Notes under the pieces: generated by a model
Databases searched by the model: none
What the model saw: the letters and a program-made list of their open reading frames with translations, nothing else
What the model was told of the DNA's origin: nothing
Made by a program: the position numbers and the translations under genes
Origin: Shewanella electrica
Lineage (GTDB): Bacteria > Pseudomonadota > Gammaproteobacteria > Enterobacterales > Shewanellaceae
Direction of reading: 5' to 3'
Assembly (NCBI RefSeq): GCF_022321485.1
Contig: NZ_JAKOGG010000003.1
Coordinates: 1 to 64,000, forward strand
DNA: 64,000 bases
Part shown: one piece after another, positions 54,831 to 63,420 of the stretch
Layout: each line of letters opens with the position of its first letter
How positions within the stretch are numbered: position 1 is the stretch's first letter

Positions 54831-55655
54831 TCAGTTTTCTTGCAGCTGTGCCAGTGCGGCGGCACCGTTGCCCGCAGCCGATGCGCTTTGTTCAAACCAA
54901 TTCAACTCGTTCGACAAACTCACCACTTCACCAATCATGATCAAGGCTGGCATCTGCAACTCTGGCGCTTGGGCTAACACATCCAGCTCAGACAACTTAC
55001 CAATAAAGCTGCGCTGTTGCGGTGTACTGGCTTTAGAGATAATCGCTACGGGCGTATCAGCGGCACGGCCAGCCGCTAACAAACCTTGCTGAATCGTGGC
55101 GGCATTAATAATGCCCATGTAAATTACTAAGGTATTATCGGCTTGTGAGTAATAGTGCCAATCCACCGGTTGGCCTTGCTTTTGGCAGTGACCGGTAATA
55201 AAGGTCACCGACCGAACAAAATCGCGATGAGTCAACGGAATACCGGCATAAGCCGATGCGCCTGACGCCGCGGTAATGCCGGGCACCACTTCAAAGTCGA
55301 TCTCCGCTTCAATCAACGCTTGTAACTCTTCACCACCGCGCCCAAAAATAAACGGGTCGCCACCTTTTAAGCGGATCACTTTCGAGCGGGTGTAGGCTTT
55401 GGTCACCAACAGGCGATTAATTTCAGACTGCGCTGCGCTGTGTTTGCCCGCGCGCTTGCCTACTTTAATCTTTTCCGCATTGCTGGGGATTAACGCCAGA
55501 ATATCTTCGCTGACTAAGGCATCGTACAGCACCACATCAGCCGACTTGAGTAAGCGCCACGCTTTCACCGTCAGCAGATCTACATCGCCCGGGCCTGCGC
55601 CCAGCAAGTAAACTTTGCCTTTTGTTTGGTTGTCTGACAGGTGTAGCAGGGTCAT
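54831..55655 (-). CDS. cobA: Uroporphyrinogen-III C-methyltransferase (SUMT)
   Basis: A 274-residue SAM-dependent methyltransferase making precorrin-2, the siroheme precursor. GAGPGDVDLLTVKAWRLL, IRLKGGDPFIFGRGGEE and VVPGITAASGASAYAGIPLTHRD are the SUMT signatures. The start is the ATG at 55655, six bases after GGAGAG. Siroheme is the cofactor of CysI, encoded in the same window, so this likely serves sulfite reduction. It may also be named cysG-like, but lacks the CysG N-terminal domain. Confidence 0.9.
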   Translation of the reverse strand: MTLLHLSDNQTKGKVYLLGAGPGDVDLLTVKAWRLLKSADVVLYDALVSEDILALIPSNAEKIKVGKRAGKHSAAQSEINRLLVTKAYTRSKVIRLKGGDPFIFGRGGEELQALIEAEIDFEVVPGITAASGASAYAGIPLTHRDFVRSVTFITGHCQKQGQPVDWHYYSQADNTLVIYMGIINAATIQQGLLAAGRAADTPVAIISKASTPQQRSFIGKLSELDVLAQAPELQMPALIMIGEVVSLSNELNWFEQSASAAGNGAAALAQLQEN

Positions 55656-55904
55656 CGCCATCTCTCCGCTCGAGTAATAGCAGCACTATAACGACAGATT
55701 TAAGCGCATATAAATATAAATTAATTAGTTTTTATAACCGTTAGCGATATACGGACTGCTACAACTGGCTAACAATCCCTCTATTAGTTAATTACACAAT
55801 ACTGTTCAAATGCGCTTGTCAGTGTCATGATGAGCAACTCAATGCTACACTGTCGCCGGAAAAATAAGATACAAGTCATTGACTAAAAAGGGAGTTAACA
55901 GTTT

Positions 55905-56825
55905 ATGCGCTTTAGATTTTCATCTATGCTGTGTCTCGCTATTTCCAGTCTGTTGCTCAGCCATGCTAGTCGGGCGGCCGACGAACAGGAGCAGCAGCCT
56001 GAGCGACCATCACTACTAGAAAAACGTGTTAAGCAGGAATTAAAAACTTCAGAACAACCTTTTGTTATCACGCCACATAAAGTCAATTACCTATTACCAT
56101 TTACCTATAACTCATCCGTCAATGAAGCCCCATTTCAAGAGGAGATGGAACGCGATGGTTATGAACTCGATAATATGGAAGCTAAGTTTCAAATCAGCTT
56201 CAAATTCCCGTTAGCCTACAACGTATTTGGCGATAACGGCCATCTGTACTTTGCCTATACCAACCAATCGTGGTGGCAGGTTTACAACAAAGATATCTCC
56301 TCACCGTTTCGCGAAACTAATCACGAACCCGAACTGTTCATGCTGTTCAATAACGATTGGGAAATTGGCGGCTTTACCAACTCATTTTGGGGCTTTGGTG
56401 CGGTGCATCAATCCAATGGCCGTTCAGGGCTACTATCACGTAGTTGGAACCGTATTTACGGCCAGATGATTTTTGACAATGGCCCATGGGCGGTGCAATT
56501 CAAAGCCTGGTGGCGCATTCCCGAAAGTGAAAAAGATGATATTAACGATGCCCGTGGTGACGACAACCCTGACATCAACCGCTACATGGGCAACTTTGAG
56601 GTGACCACACTGTATGGTTTAGACAAGCATCGTTTTAGCCTGATGCTGCGTAATAACCTGCGTAGCGACAATAAAGGCGCCATGCAGTTTACCTGGAGCT
56701 ATCCACTTGTGGGCAATTTACGTCTATATACTCAGTACTTTAACGGCTATGGTGAAAGCCTTATCGACTACAATGTACATTTACAACGGATCGGCATCGG
56801 TATCTCACTGAACGATCTTCTTTAG
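55905..56825 (+). CDS. pldA: Outer membrane phospholipase A (OmPLA)
   Basis: A 306-residue outer-membrane beta-barrel phospholipase A1/A2. After a signal peptide (MRFRFSSMLCLAISSLLLSHASRA) come the typical YTNQSWWQVYN and FGAVHQSNGRSG segments; His and Ser in HQSNGRS are the catalytic pair and the Asn further on (RIYGQ) completes the family pattern. The C terminus (IGIGISLNDLL) ends like an outer-membrane barrel. GGGAG precedes the start. A MITE-like element follows immediately downstream. Confidence 0.93.
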   Translation: MRFRFSSMLCLAISSLLLSHASRAADEQEQQPERPSLLEKRVKQELKTSEQPFVITPHKVNYLLPFTYNSSVNEAPFQEEMERDGYELDNMEAKFQISFKFPLAYNVFGDNGHLYFAYTNQSWWQVYNKDISSPFRETNHEPELFMLFNNDWEIGGFTNSFWGFGAVHQSNGRSGLLSRSWNRIYGQMIFDNGPWAVQFKAWWRIPESEKDDINDARGDDNPDINRYMGNFEVTTLYGLDKHRFSLMLRNNLRSDNKGAMQFTWSYPLVGNLRLYTQYFNGYGESLIDYNVHLQRIGIGISLNDLL

Positions 56826-56830
56826 TACTA

Positions 56831-56946
56831 GGGGCTGTTGAACTTTGCTGCGCCCAGCTTGCTTAGTTGACTAAGCTTTCAGGCCGCGCCTCGTTTATCA
56901 CGCGCTTAATTTGAACAAAAATTAAATGCCAAAGATCAACCGCCCC
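56831..56946. mobile_element. MITE-like element, copy 2 (complete ends)
   Basis: 116 bp with terminal repeats GGGGCTGTTG and CAACCGCCCC (9 of 10 complementary). The interior shares AGCTTG-TTAGTTGACTAAGC and GGCCGCGCCTCGTTTATCAC with copy 1 at 12147-12262. It has no coding capacity. TA flanks both ends, compatible with a TA target duplication. It sits between pldA and the next gene. Confidence 0.75.
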
Positions 56947-56968
56947 TAATAACCTCGCGAGTACCGTA

Positions 56969-58390
56969 GTGCCAAATAGTAGTTTTAAAGTCATTCTCTA
57001 TCTATTTTGGATGGCGCTGCTGGTAAGCGCCCTGCAACTCGCCCGTTTTTTGCTGCAAGACCCGAGCGAACTCACCACTCTGACCCACGCGCAACTTGTG
57101 CGAGATCTGCAACAGCTAGAGCAAGAGTTGTTAAATTACAGCGCCTTTGCCACGCTCAATCCGGAATTCAAGCAGCAGTTGGCGACGCAACGTGCCATCG
57201 TTGAACAACGCTACCCCAAGCAACTGAGCCGCTTCCAACTGTCGGCAGAAATCGCCCAGATGGTGGCGCTGCTCAACGATCCCGGCAGCAGTGTCGGCAA
57301 CTGGCGCACCGCAGCCCGTTTGCCTGCCACGCTGCAACCGATGGATCAACATTGGTTAGCCTTGGACAGCAATCAACAGCCGCTTGATGCTGAGCTACCG
57401 TTTATTACCCATATTGATGGTGTGCCGCTAAGCCGCTGGGAAAGTGCTGCGCGAGTATTTTTGCCGCATAACGCCTCGCCACAGCAACTAGCACAACTGC
57501 TTAGCCATACCTACCTGTTGCGCCAGCAAATTGGTTTACCTGATGCCGCTAACGTGCGCTTAACCTTAAGCGACCTGCAACATCATCAGCGCTCGATCTT
57601 AAAACCGTTGACGCCAGCACGCGTCGCCCAGCAACTGCCCATGAGTCGTTGGCGTCTGCTCTCTCCCGAGGTGCAGTTATTGCAGACCAACGACCTCGAT
57701 CTATTTGAAAATAATCGCCAGCTGCGACTCGACCTACAAAAAGCGCAGCAAGCGGCCACCTTAGTGATTGATTTGCGCCATGCCAGCGGTTTAAGTAGCG
57801 CTTTGATGCTGCAATTAGCTAAATCCCACGCCACGCCGTCAAGTCAACCATCGGGTTTTGGCCGTTATAAACGCCATCCGAAGCTGCGCAACGATGTGTT
57901 GTCGGCCTATGGCTACCAAGCTTTATCGCAGTACGCCTTGTTTCCCGCCTTGAAAGTCTCGCTGTTACACGCGGCGCAACCCGAGCTAAGTGATTTTTTT
58001 GCCAGACCACCGTTACTGAGCCCCAAGCAAACACCGGAAGTGTCACAGCAGCAATTGCTGTTGTTGATCGGCCCAGATTGTCGCTTGGAGTGTGAATGGT
58101 TGGCGCATGCCGCCGCCGACTGGCCCAATACCTTGCTGCTAGGCACCAACACCAGTGGCGATTATGGCCGCCGTTACAGTTTTAGGCTGCCTGCGAGTAA
58201 CCTGAATGTGACCATTAGCGCCTCATTGGCGTATGACCGTTACGGCCACTTGTTGTCAGGCAAAGGCACACAGGTGGATATTGATGTGGCCGACACTCAG
58301 CGTGTCGATTGGCCTATGCTGTTGCAGGCGTTGCGCCAATATCAGCAGCAATCTGCGGTGCCAGAAACACAAAATCCCGGAAAACCTTAA
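56969..58390 (+). CDS. S41-like membrane-anchored protein without catalytic serine
   Basis: A 473-residue protein with an N-terminal membrane helix (VILYLFWMALLVSALQL). The start is a GTG at 56969, only 22 bases past the MITE-like element. The C-terminal half resembles tail-specific (S41/CtpA-like) proteases: LVIDLRHASGLSSA and LLLLIGPDCRLECEWLAHA and LLGTNTSGDYGR match the fold, but the serine expected in the TSSAE motif position is replaced by Glu/Cys residues (CRLECEW). So it is probably a pseudo-enzyme or uses another nucleophile. Function unknown. Confidence 0.55.
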   Translation: MPNSSFKVILYLFWMALLVSALQLARFLLQDPSELTTLTHAQLVRDLQQLEQELLNYSAFATLNPEFKQQLATQRAIVEQRYPKQLSRFQLSAEIAQMVALLNDPGSSVGNWRTAARLPATLQPMDQHWLALDSNQQPLDAELPFITHIDGVPLSRWESAARVFLPHNASPQQLAQLLSHTYLLRQQIGLPDAANVRLTLSDLQHHQRSILKPLTPARVAQQLPMSRWRLLSPEVQLLQTNDLDLFENNRQLRLDLQKAQQAATLVIDLRHASGLSSALMLQLAKSHATPSSQPSGFGRYKRHPKLRNDVLSAYGYQALSQYALFPALKVSLLHAAQPELSDFFARPPLLSPKQTPEVSQQQLLLLIGPDCRLECEWLAHAAADWPNTLLLGTNTSGDYGRRYSFRLPASNLNVTISASLAYDRYGHLLSGKGTQVDIDVADTQRVDWPMLLQALRQYQQQSAVPETQNPGKP

Positions 58391-58406
58391 GCGGTCTTCC
58401 GGGATT
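58371..58406 (-). terminator. Terminator for a small minus-strand transcript
   Basis: AATCCCGGAA and TTCCGGGATT form a perfect 10-bp stem around a 14-nt loop, followed on the minus strand by TTGTGTTT. It overlaps the end of the S41-like gene on the other strand. It lies 45 bases past the end of the candidate small ORF. Confidence 0.65.
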
Positions 58407-58450
58407 GCCAACACTTTGATGCTGCGCTAACAAGTCAATCAAAGCCAGCG

Positions 58451-58563
58451 TCACTGCATCAAGATCACCCCCAACGAGTCATCTGATTGCGCCGTTAACT
58501 CAATGCCAAATTCGCTGCCTGCCAGAGGCGGTTTTTCAAACGAAAAACAGATACAGCTGACAT
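58451..58563 (-). CDS. Candidate small gene with apparent -1 frameshift
   Basis: An ATG at 58563 has a strong ribosome binding site (GGGGAAA six bases upstream) and a promoter about 30 bases before, but reading gives only 22 codons (stop at 58495). In the -1 frame a protein-like run (SFEKPPLAGSEF, ELTAQSDDSLG) continues to a stop at 58451. Joining the two at the T5 run near 58540 would give a 37-residue peptide. No start codon exists in the second frame. This could be programmed frameshifting, a decayed gene or a sequencing error. Confidence 0.35.
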
Positions 58564-58589
58564 TAAAATTTCCCCTTTGGGGACTTTTG

Positions 58590-58617
58590 AGTATAACGCA
58601 GTTTTTTTAACATTGAA
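58590..58617 (-). promoter_or_regulatory. Promoter of the small minus-strand transcript
   Basis: -35 TTCAAT and -10 TATACT on the minus strand with a 16-bp spacer. Transcription would begin about 20 bases before the ATG at 58563 and end at the terminator at 58371-58406, giving an RNA of about 200 nt. Confidence 0.5.
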
Positions 58618-58625
58618 CAGCTGGC

Positions 58626-58702
58626 AACGCCCCACGCAAGTTATTCATTTAATTTGATTAAAATAAATTTAATAATTTTTTAACAAACTTAGCGTGGGCG
58701 TT
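58626..58702. repeat. 17-bp imperfect inverted repeat with AT-rich loop after cysH
   Basis: AACGCCCCACGCAAGTT (58626-58642) and AACTTAGCGTGGGCGTT (58686-58702) are complementary apart from one extra C and one extra A. The 43-base loop is almost all A and T. It starts right at the cysH stop. No T tract follows the stem. Confidence 0.7.
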
Positions 58703-58708
58703 TAGCGG

Positions 58709-59464
58709 TTAAATCTCGTAGTGCAGACCGCATTCTCGCTTCAAACCGTTGAAACGGGTTTCCTCTTCTAACATGCCGGGTTCCAGCGGCTTGGTCGAAT
58801 GGGTGTCACCAACTGAGACATAGTTTTCATACCACAGTGGGTGATATGGCAACTCGTGATCGGTCAGATACAGATGTACATCGCGATCGGTCCAGTCGAT
58901 GATCGGCAGCAACTTATAACGCTCACCGTGAATGGCCAGAATCGGCAACGCTTCACGGGTCGATGCTTGACTGCGACGCAAACCAGCAAACCAACTGCCG
59001 ACTTGTAACTCTTCCAGCGCATGTTTCATCGGCTCAACTTTATTCATGCGGTTATACAGCTCTAAACCTTCCAAGCCTTTTTCCCACAACTTGCCGAAGC
59101 GCGCTTCCTGCCATGCGGGTGTAAGCTCTGAACGATAGATCTTCAGGTTCAGTTTTAACCGCTCAGTCAGCTCATCAATAAAGCGATACGTTTCTGGGAA
59201 CAGGTAGCCAGTATCGGTGAGGATCACCGGAATATCGGACTGCTGGCTGCTCAATAGATGCAACATCACCGCCGCCTGAATGCCGAAACTGGACGACAAC
59301 GCATGAGCGCCCGGCAAATATGCCAGACCCCAAGCCACACGCTGCTCGGCAGTGAGTTCCTGCAGATAGCGGTTAATCTGTTCCAACTGCAGCTTTTGCT
59401 GCGTTTTATCTTGTTGCAGCAGTGCGACAAGATCGGCACTGCTGACGGGGGATGCATTAGCCAT
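58709..59464 (-). CDS. cysH: Phosphoadenosine phosphosulfate reductase
   Basis: A 251-residue thioredoxin-dependent PAPS reductase yielding sulfite. [13 protein letters not shown] and the P-loop-like [16 protein letters not shown] fit the adenine-nucleotide alpha hydrolase fold, and the C terminus carries the catalytic cysteine in [10 protein letters not shown]. The absence of the extra CC...CxxC cluster cysteines marks it as PAPS rather than APS reductase. Its ATG at 59464 overlaps the end of cysI by eight bases. It is the last gene of cysJIH. Confidence 0.94.
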   Translation of the reverse strand: MANASPVSSADLVALLQQDKTQQKLQLEQINRYLQELTAEQRVAWGLAYLPGAHALSSSFGIQAAVMLHLLSSQQSDIPVILTDTGYLFPETYRFIDELTERLKLNLKIYRSELTPAWQEARFGKLWEKGLEGLELYNRMNKVEPMKHALEELQVGSWFAGLRRSQASTREALPILAIHGERYKLLPIIDWTDRDVHLYLTDHELPYHPLWYENYVSVGDTHSTKPLEPGMLEEETRFNGLKRECGLHYEI

Positions 59465-61151
59465 GAAAATCCTTAGCAGCATCAATTACTGCTTTGACAA
59501 CGCCGATACGCACGACAAAGTCACCAAAGCTTTCATCTGCGTTACGCTCGCTAGCGTATCGGCCAAATAAACCGTCCAACTCGGCCAGAATTTCAGCTTC
59601 CTGAATATTCTCACGTACCATTTTGTTCAGACGGGTCCCTTCGAAACTGGCACCTAGATAGAGGTTGTAACGCCCCGGTGCTTTACCCACTAAGCCGATT
59701 TCGGCGGCAAATGGACGCGCACAGCCGTTAGGGCAACCGGTCATGCGTACCACAATCGGTAATTCGCTGATGCCATGTTTTGCCTGCAGCGCTTCCACCT
59801 TGGTCATAAACTCTGGGAAGTAACGCTCAGATTCAGCCATTGCCAGCGGACAGGTTGGCAATGCCACACAAGCAATTGAATGTTCACGAGTGGTGGTGAG
59901 TACATCACCGAGCAAACCATATTCACGCGCCATCGCTTCAATGCGGTCTTTTTCCGACTCAGGCACCCCAGCAATGATCATGTTTTGGTTGGCGGTCATA
60001 CGGAAATCGCCTTTATGCACTTTGGCGATCTCACGCAAACCGGTTTGCAGCATTTTGCCTGGCTCATCTTTGATGCGGCCACACTCGATGAAGAAGGTCA
60101 GATGCCATTGGTCATCAATGCCTTTTACCCAGCCAAAGCGATCGCCGCGGTCATACAGCACCACATCGCGTTTCGGTTGGAACTTCACGCCCGCGCGTTT
60201 TTCGACTTCCGCTTTGAAGTTGTCATAACCGTGATCGACGATGGTGTATTTGAGACGCGCACGTTTACGATTAACGCGGTTACCCCAGTCGCGCTGAGTA
60301 GTCACCACCGCTTCAGCAAATTTGATCACATCTGCTTTATTGATAAAGCCAAAGTCATCGGCCAAACGTGGGAAGGTTTCTACTTCACCGTGGGTTGAGC
60401 CCATGCCACCACCGGCGGTCAGGTTGAAGCCGACCAACTGGCCGTTTTCTTCCACGGCAATCAAACCAAAATCGTTGGTGTAAACGTCCACATCGTTATC
60501 AGGTGGAATCGCTACCGCCATTTTGAATTTACGTGGCAGGTAGGTGTCACCGTAAATCGGTTCCACTTCCTCTTCGGTGCTCAGCAGCTTTTCTTTGTCG
60601 AGCCAGATTTCCGCATACGCTTGAGTGTGCGGCAGCATGTGCTCAGACAGATGCTTGGCAATCTCATACACCTCAGCATGCAGCTCAGATTGCACAGGGT
60701 TAGGGTTACACATCACGTTACGGTTAACGTCACCGCAAGCGGCGATCGCATCTAACGTGGCGCGATCTAAACCTTGCACCAAGGCTTTCAAGTTGCGCTT
60801 TGGAATACCGTGGTATTGGAACGTCTGACGGGTGGTCAAACGGATGCTGTTAGAGGTGGTCAACTGCCGCGAAATATCGTCCACCGCCAGCCACTGCTCA
60901 GCGCTACAGACGCCGCCCGCCACTCGAGCACGTAGCATGAAGCTATACAAGGGTTCCAATTTTTGCTCTTTACGCTCGTTGCGTAGGTCACGGTCATCCT
61001 GCATGTAGGTGCCGTGGAACTTGAGCACTTGCACATCGTCTTCACTGATAGCACCGGTAACAGGATCGGCGATGCCTTCCTCGATGGTGCCGCGCAGATG
61101 ACGACTACGTGCCTTGATATATTCGTTTGCCGCTAGTTTTTGCTCACTCAT
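59457..61151 (-). CDS. cysI: Sulfite reductase (NADPH) hemoprotein subunit
   Basis: A 564-residue siroheme/[4Fe-4S] subunit reducing sulfite to sulfide by six electrons. The cluster and siroheme cysteines are in [19 protein letters not shown] and [11 protein letters not shown]. Arg/Lys residues for sulfite binding fall in the [10 protein letters not shown] and RTGCPNG-type regions. Length is typical (about 570). It follows cysJ by 66 bases with a small hairpin between them. Confidence 0.96.
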   Translation of the reverse strand: MSEQKLAANEYIKARSRHLRGTIEEGIADPVTGAISEDDVQVLKFHGTYMQDDRDLRNERKEQKLEPLYSFMLRARVAGGVCSAEQWLAVDDISRQLTTSNSIRLTTRQTFQYHGIPKRNLKALVQGLDRATLDAIAACGDVNRNVMCNPNPVQSELHAEVYEIAKHLSEHMLPHTQAYAEIWLDKEKLLSTEEEVEPIYGDTYLPRKFKMAVAIPPDNDVDVYTNDFGLIAVEENGQLVGFNLTAGGGMGSTHGEVETFPRLADDFGFINKADVIKFAEAVVTTQRDWGNRVNRKRARLKYTIVDHGYDNFKAEVEKRAGVKFQPKRDVVLYDRGDRFGWVKGIDDQWHLTFFIECGRIKDEPGKMLQTGLREIAKVHKGDFRMTANQNMIIAGVPESEKDRIEAMAREYGLLGDVLTTTREHSIACVALPTCPLAMAESERYFPEFMTKVEALQAKHGISELPIVVRMTGCPNGCARPFAAEIGLVGKAPGRYNLYLGASFEGTRLNKMVRENIQEAEILAELDGLFGRYASERNADESFGDFVVRIGVVKAVIDAAKDFHG

Positions 61152-61180
61152 GACTTACTCTCTTATTCGGCTGTTAGCAG

Positions 61181-61217
61181 GTTAGGCTTCAATGTGCTTT
61201 TGCAAGCGTGGCCTAAC
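61181..61217. other. Inverted repeat in the cysJ-cysI gap
   Basis: GTTAGGC (61181-61187) and GCCTAAC (61211-61217) pair with a 23-base loop that itself has a TGC-AAAA-GCA stem. It starts at the cysJ stop codon. The arm order is opposite to an integron attC. It may be an RNA processing or stability element. Confidence 0.5.
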
Positions 61218-63005
61218 TCAGTACACATCTTTCTGGAAGCGGCCAGCGGCACGCAGTTGTTCTAACCAGTCGCTAGCAGCGGTTTGGTCCATTTCACCAT
61301 ACTCGGCCACGACTTCAATTAAGGCTTGCTGCACATCTTTGGCCATGCGGTCAGCATCACCACACAAGTACAAATGCGCGCCCTGTTGCAGCCATTGCCA
61401 TACTTCGGCGCCCTGCTGCTTAATGCGATGCTGCACGTAGATTTTCTCTTGTTGATCGCGGGAGAACGCCAGCGAGATTTTCGACAATACGCCGGATTTC
61501 AGGTACTGCTGCCACTCAGTTTGGTAGAGGAAATCTTGCTCAAAGTGTGGGTTGCCAAAGAATAGCCAGTTTTGACCAGCATCATCTTGGCTGGCACGTT
61601 GTTGCATAAAGGCGCGGAACGGCGCCACACCGGTGCCGGGGCCAATCATGATCACTGGCGTTTGTGGATTCTCTGGCAAGCGGAAGTGTTTATTCGGTTC
61701 GACATACACCTTCACCGCCGCGCCTTCTTCGGCGTAGCTCAAGAAGCGTGACGCACCGCCGTAGCGTACTTCGCCATTGCGTTCATCAGCGACAAGGCCA
61801 ACGGTCAGATGCACTTCGCTGTCAACTTCACTTTGTGCGGAGGCAATCGAGTACAAACGAGGCGTCAGCGGCCGCAGCGCATCTACTAAGGTTTGCGCCT
61901 CGATCTTGCTGAGCGGATACAGCTGTTGCAGATCGGCCACTTGGTGGCTGCGAACAAACTCGCGGGTTTGGGTTTTATCTTCCACAATCGCCAGTAGTTC
62001 TTTGGCTTGTGATTGCTCGGCCCAGAATTTCACTAAACCGGGATACAGTTGCGTCAGCTCTTTTTGTTCCAGCAAGGCTTGCTTGAGGCTAACGCTGTCT
62101 TTGCCAACGGTCACTGACGTAGCGCCATCGAGCTGCCAAGCGCTCAACAGTGAATCCACCAGCACATCATCATTACTGAAATACACGCCCAGCGCATCGC
62201 CCGGCTGATAAGTAATGCCAGAATCGCCCAAGTCGATTTCGACATGGCGGGTATCTTTAACCGAATCACGGCTGGTCAGCTTTTGGCTAACCATGATTTC
62301 AGCCGTGTATGGCTGTTGTTTGCTGTACTGCGACGTGGTTTCCGCGAACGGTACTGACGGTGAGGCAGCGCTGGCGCTGCTAGATTGCACTAATAAAGGC
62401 TTAGCCGCCGCAATCACTTCGCTCTGCCAAGTCTCGCTCGCTTGCTGGTAATCCAAGTCACAATCAACGCGTGGCAGTAATGGTTCAGCACCGAGTTTAG
62501 CTAAGCGCTCATCAAACTCTTTTCCGGTTTGGCAGAAGAATTCATAGGAAGAATCGCCTAGACTCAATACTGCATAGCGTACGCCGTCCAGTTTAGGCGC
62601 ACGTTTGGATGCCAAAAACTTGTGTAGTTCAATCGCGTCATCTGGCGCTTCGCCTTCGCCTTGAGTGCTAACAACAACCGCCAACAAGGTTTCTTGTTTG
62701 AGATTACGGCTGTTGTAATCGCCCATAGAAACTAAGTTAACCGCGAGACCTGCCGCCTTAGCTTGGTTAGCTAACTCGGTAGCAACGCCACGGCTATTGC
62801 CAGTTTGACTGCCATAAAGAATTGTTAATTTACTGTTAGTTTCAACAGCAGCAACAGCAGTTGGGGTCGCGTTCGCAGTCGCCGCTAAATAGCCGCTAAC
62901 CCAAGCGAGTTGAACCGGCGTTAATTGCGCCGACAATTGCTTAAGCGCCTCAACCTGTTGTGCTGACAACGGTGACGCCAAAGATGACAGATCGTTAAGT
63001 GACAT
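61218..63005 (-). CDS. cysJ: Sulfite reductase (NADPH) flavoprotein subunit
   Basis: A 595-residue diflavin reductase delivering electrons to CysI. Residues about 60-205 are a flavodoxin FMN domain (ILYGSQTGNSRGVA); residues about 220-595 the FAD/NADPH domain (PRLYSIASAQ, GPGTGVAPFRAFMQ, LCGDADRMAKDVQ and terminal RFQKDVY). The start at 63005 (MSLNDLSS) has AAGG upstream; five extra codons are possible. It heads cysJIH. Confidence 0.96.
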   Translation of the reverse strand: MSLNDLSSLASPLSAQQVEALKQLSAQLTPVQLAWVSGYLAATANATPTAVAAVETNSKLTILYGSQTGNSRGVATELANQAKAAGLAVNLVSMGDYNSRNLKQETLLAVVVSTQGEGEAPDDAIELHKFLASKRAPKLDGVRYAVLSLGDSSYEFFCQTGKEFDERLAKLGAEPLLPRVDCDLDYQQASETWQSEVIAAAKPLLVQSSSASAASPSVPFAETTSQYSKQQPYTAEIMVSQKLTSRDSVKDTRHVEIDLGDSGITYQPGDALGVYFSNDDVLVDSLLSAWQLDGATSVTVGKDSVSLKQALLEQKELTQLYPGLVKFWAEQSQAKELLAIVEDKTQTREFVRSHQVADLQQLYPLSKIEAQTLVDALRPLTPRLYSIASAQSEVDSEVHLTVGLVADERNGEVRYGGASRFLSYAEEGAAVKVYVEPNKHFRLPENPQTPVIMIGPGTGVAPFRAFMQQRASQDDAGQNWLFFGNPHFEQDFLYQTEWQQYLKSGVLSKISLAFSRDQQEKIYVQHRIKQQGAEVWQWLQQGAHLYLCGDADRMAKDVQQALIEVVAEYGEMDQTAASDWLEQLRAAGRFQKDVY

Positions 63006-63420
63006 GAGCTCAGCCTTCAATTATAGGTATGCACGCAAGCTTAGCGCCGCTACGTTTGGTTAAAAAAGAATAAAATTTACTTTTTTATTCGTATTTGGAA
63101 TATGCGATTAAAGCTATTTAAGTTAAAAAAATGTGTGCTGGCGCAAAGATTTTGCTCCGACCAGTTCAGATTAGCGCCGCTTTGCGATTCAGCGCTTGTT
63201 TCCGATGCTGGAGTTGCCAAAATGGCTCTAGCACGAATGTGCCATGAAGGAAAGTTACGCACTCACAATCCAACTTTCCGTTCATGCGGAGCGACAAGTA
63301 ACAGTCGAATATATCGATTACAAAGCGTATATTGATTGATTCTGACCTATACAGCATATCGCCTTTTGCGCTATAAAATGCGCCAAACAGGCGTTAATTA
63401 TTCAAAATCAGGGAATAGTC
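63006..63420. other. Divergent promoter region cysJ / pntA
   Basis: About 415 bases with no gene. The cysJ-proximal third is AT-rich with the GAATA/TATTC repeats listed separately; the middle (63130-63240) is more GC-rich and has no feature I recognise. Confidence 0.5.
63068..63102. promoter_or_regulatory. Alternating GAATA/TATTC repeats upstream of cysJ
   Basis: GAATA (63068), TATTC (63086) and GAATA (63098) alternate within 35 bases, 63-97 bases upstream of cysJ. The last two form TATTC-N7-GAATA. The arrangement is compatible with a CysB-type regulator site, since cysJIH is CysB-controlled in enteric bacteria, but the match to a CysB consensus is not tested. Confidence 0.3.

Noticed and set aside
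61181-61217. attC-like GTTAGGC ... GCCTAAC in the cysJ-cysI gap
   Set aside because: Arm order is inverted relative to attC, and it lies between two co-transcribed core genes.
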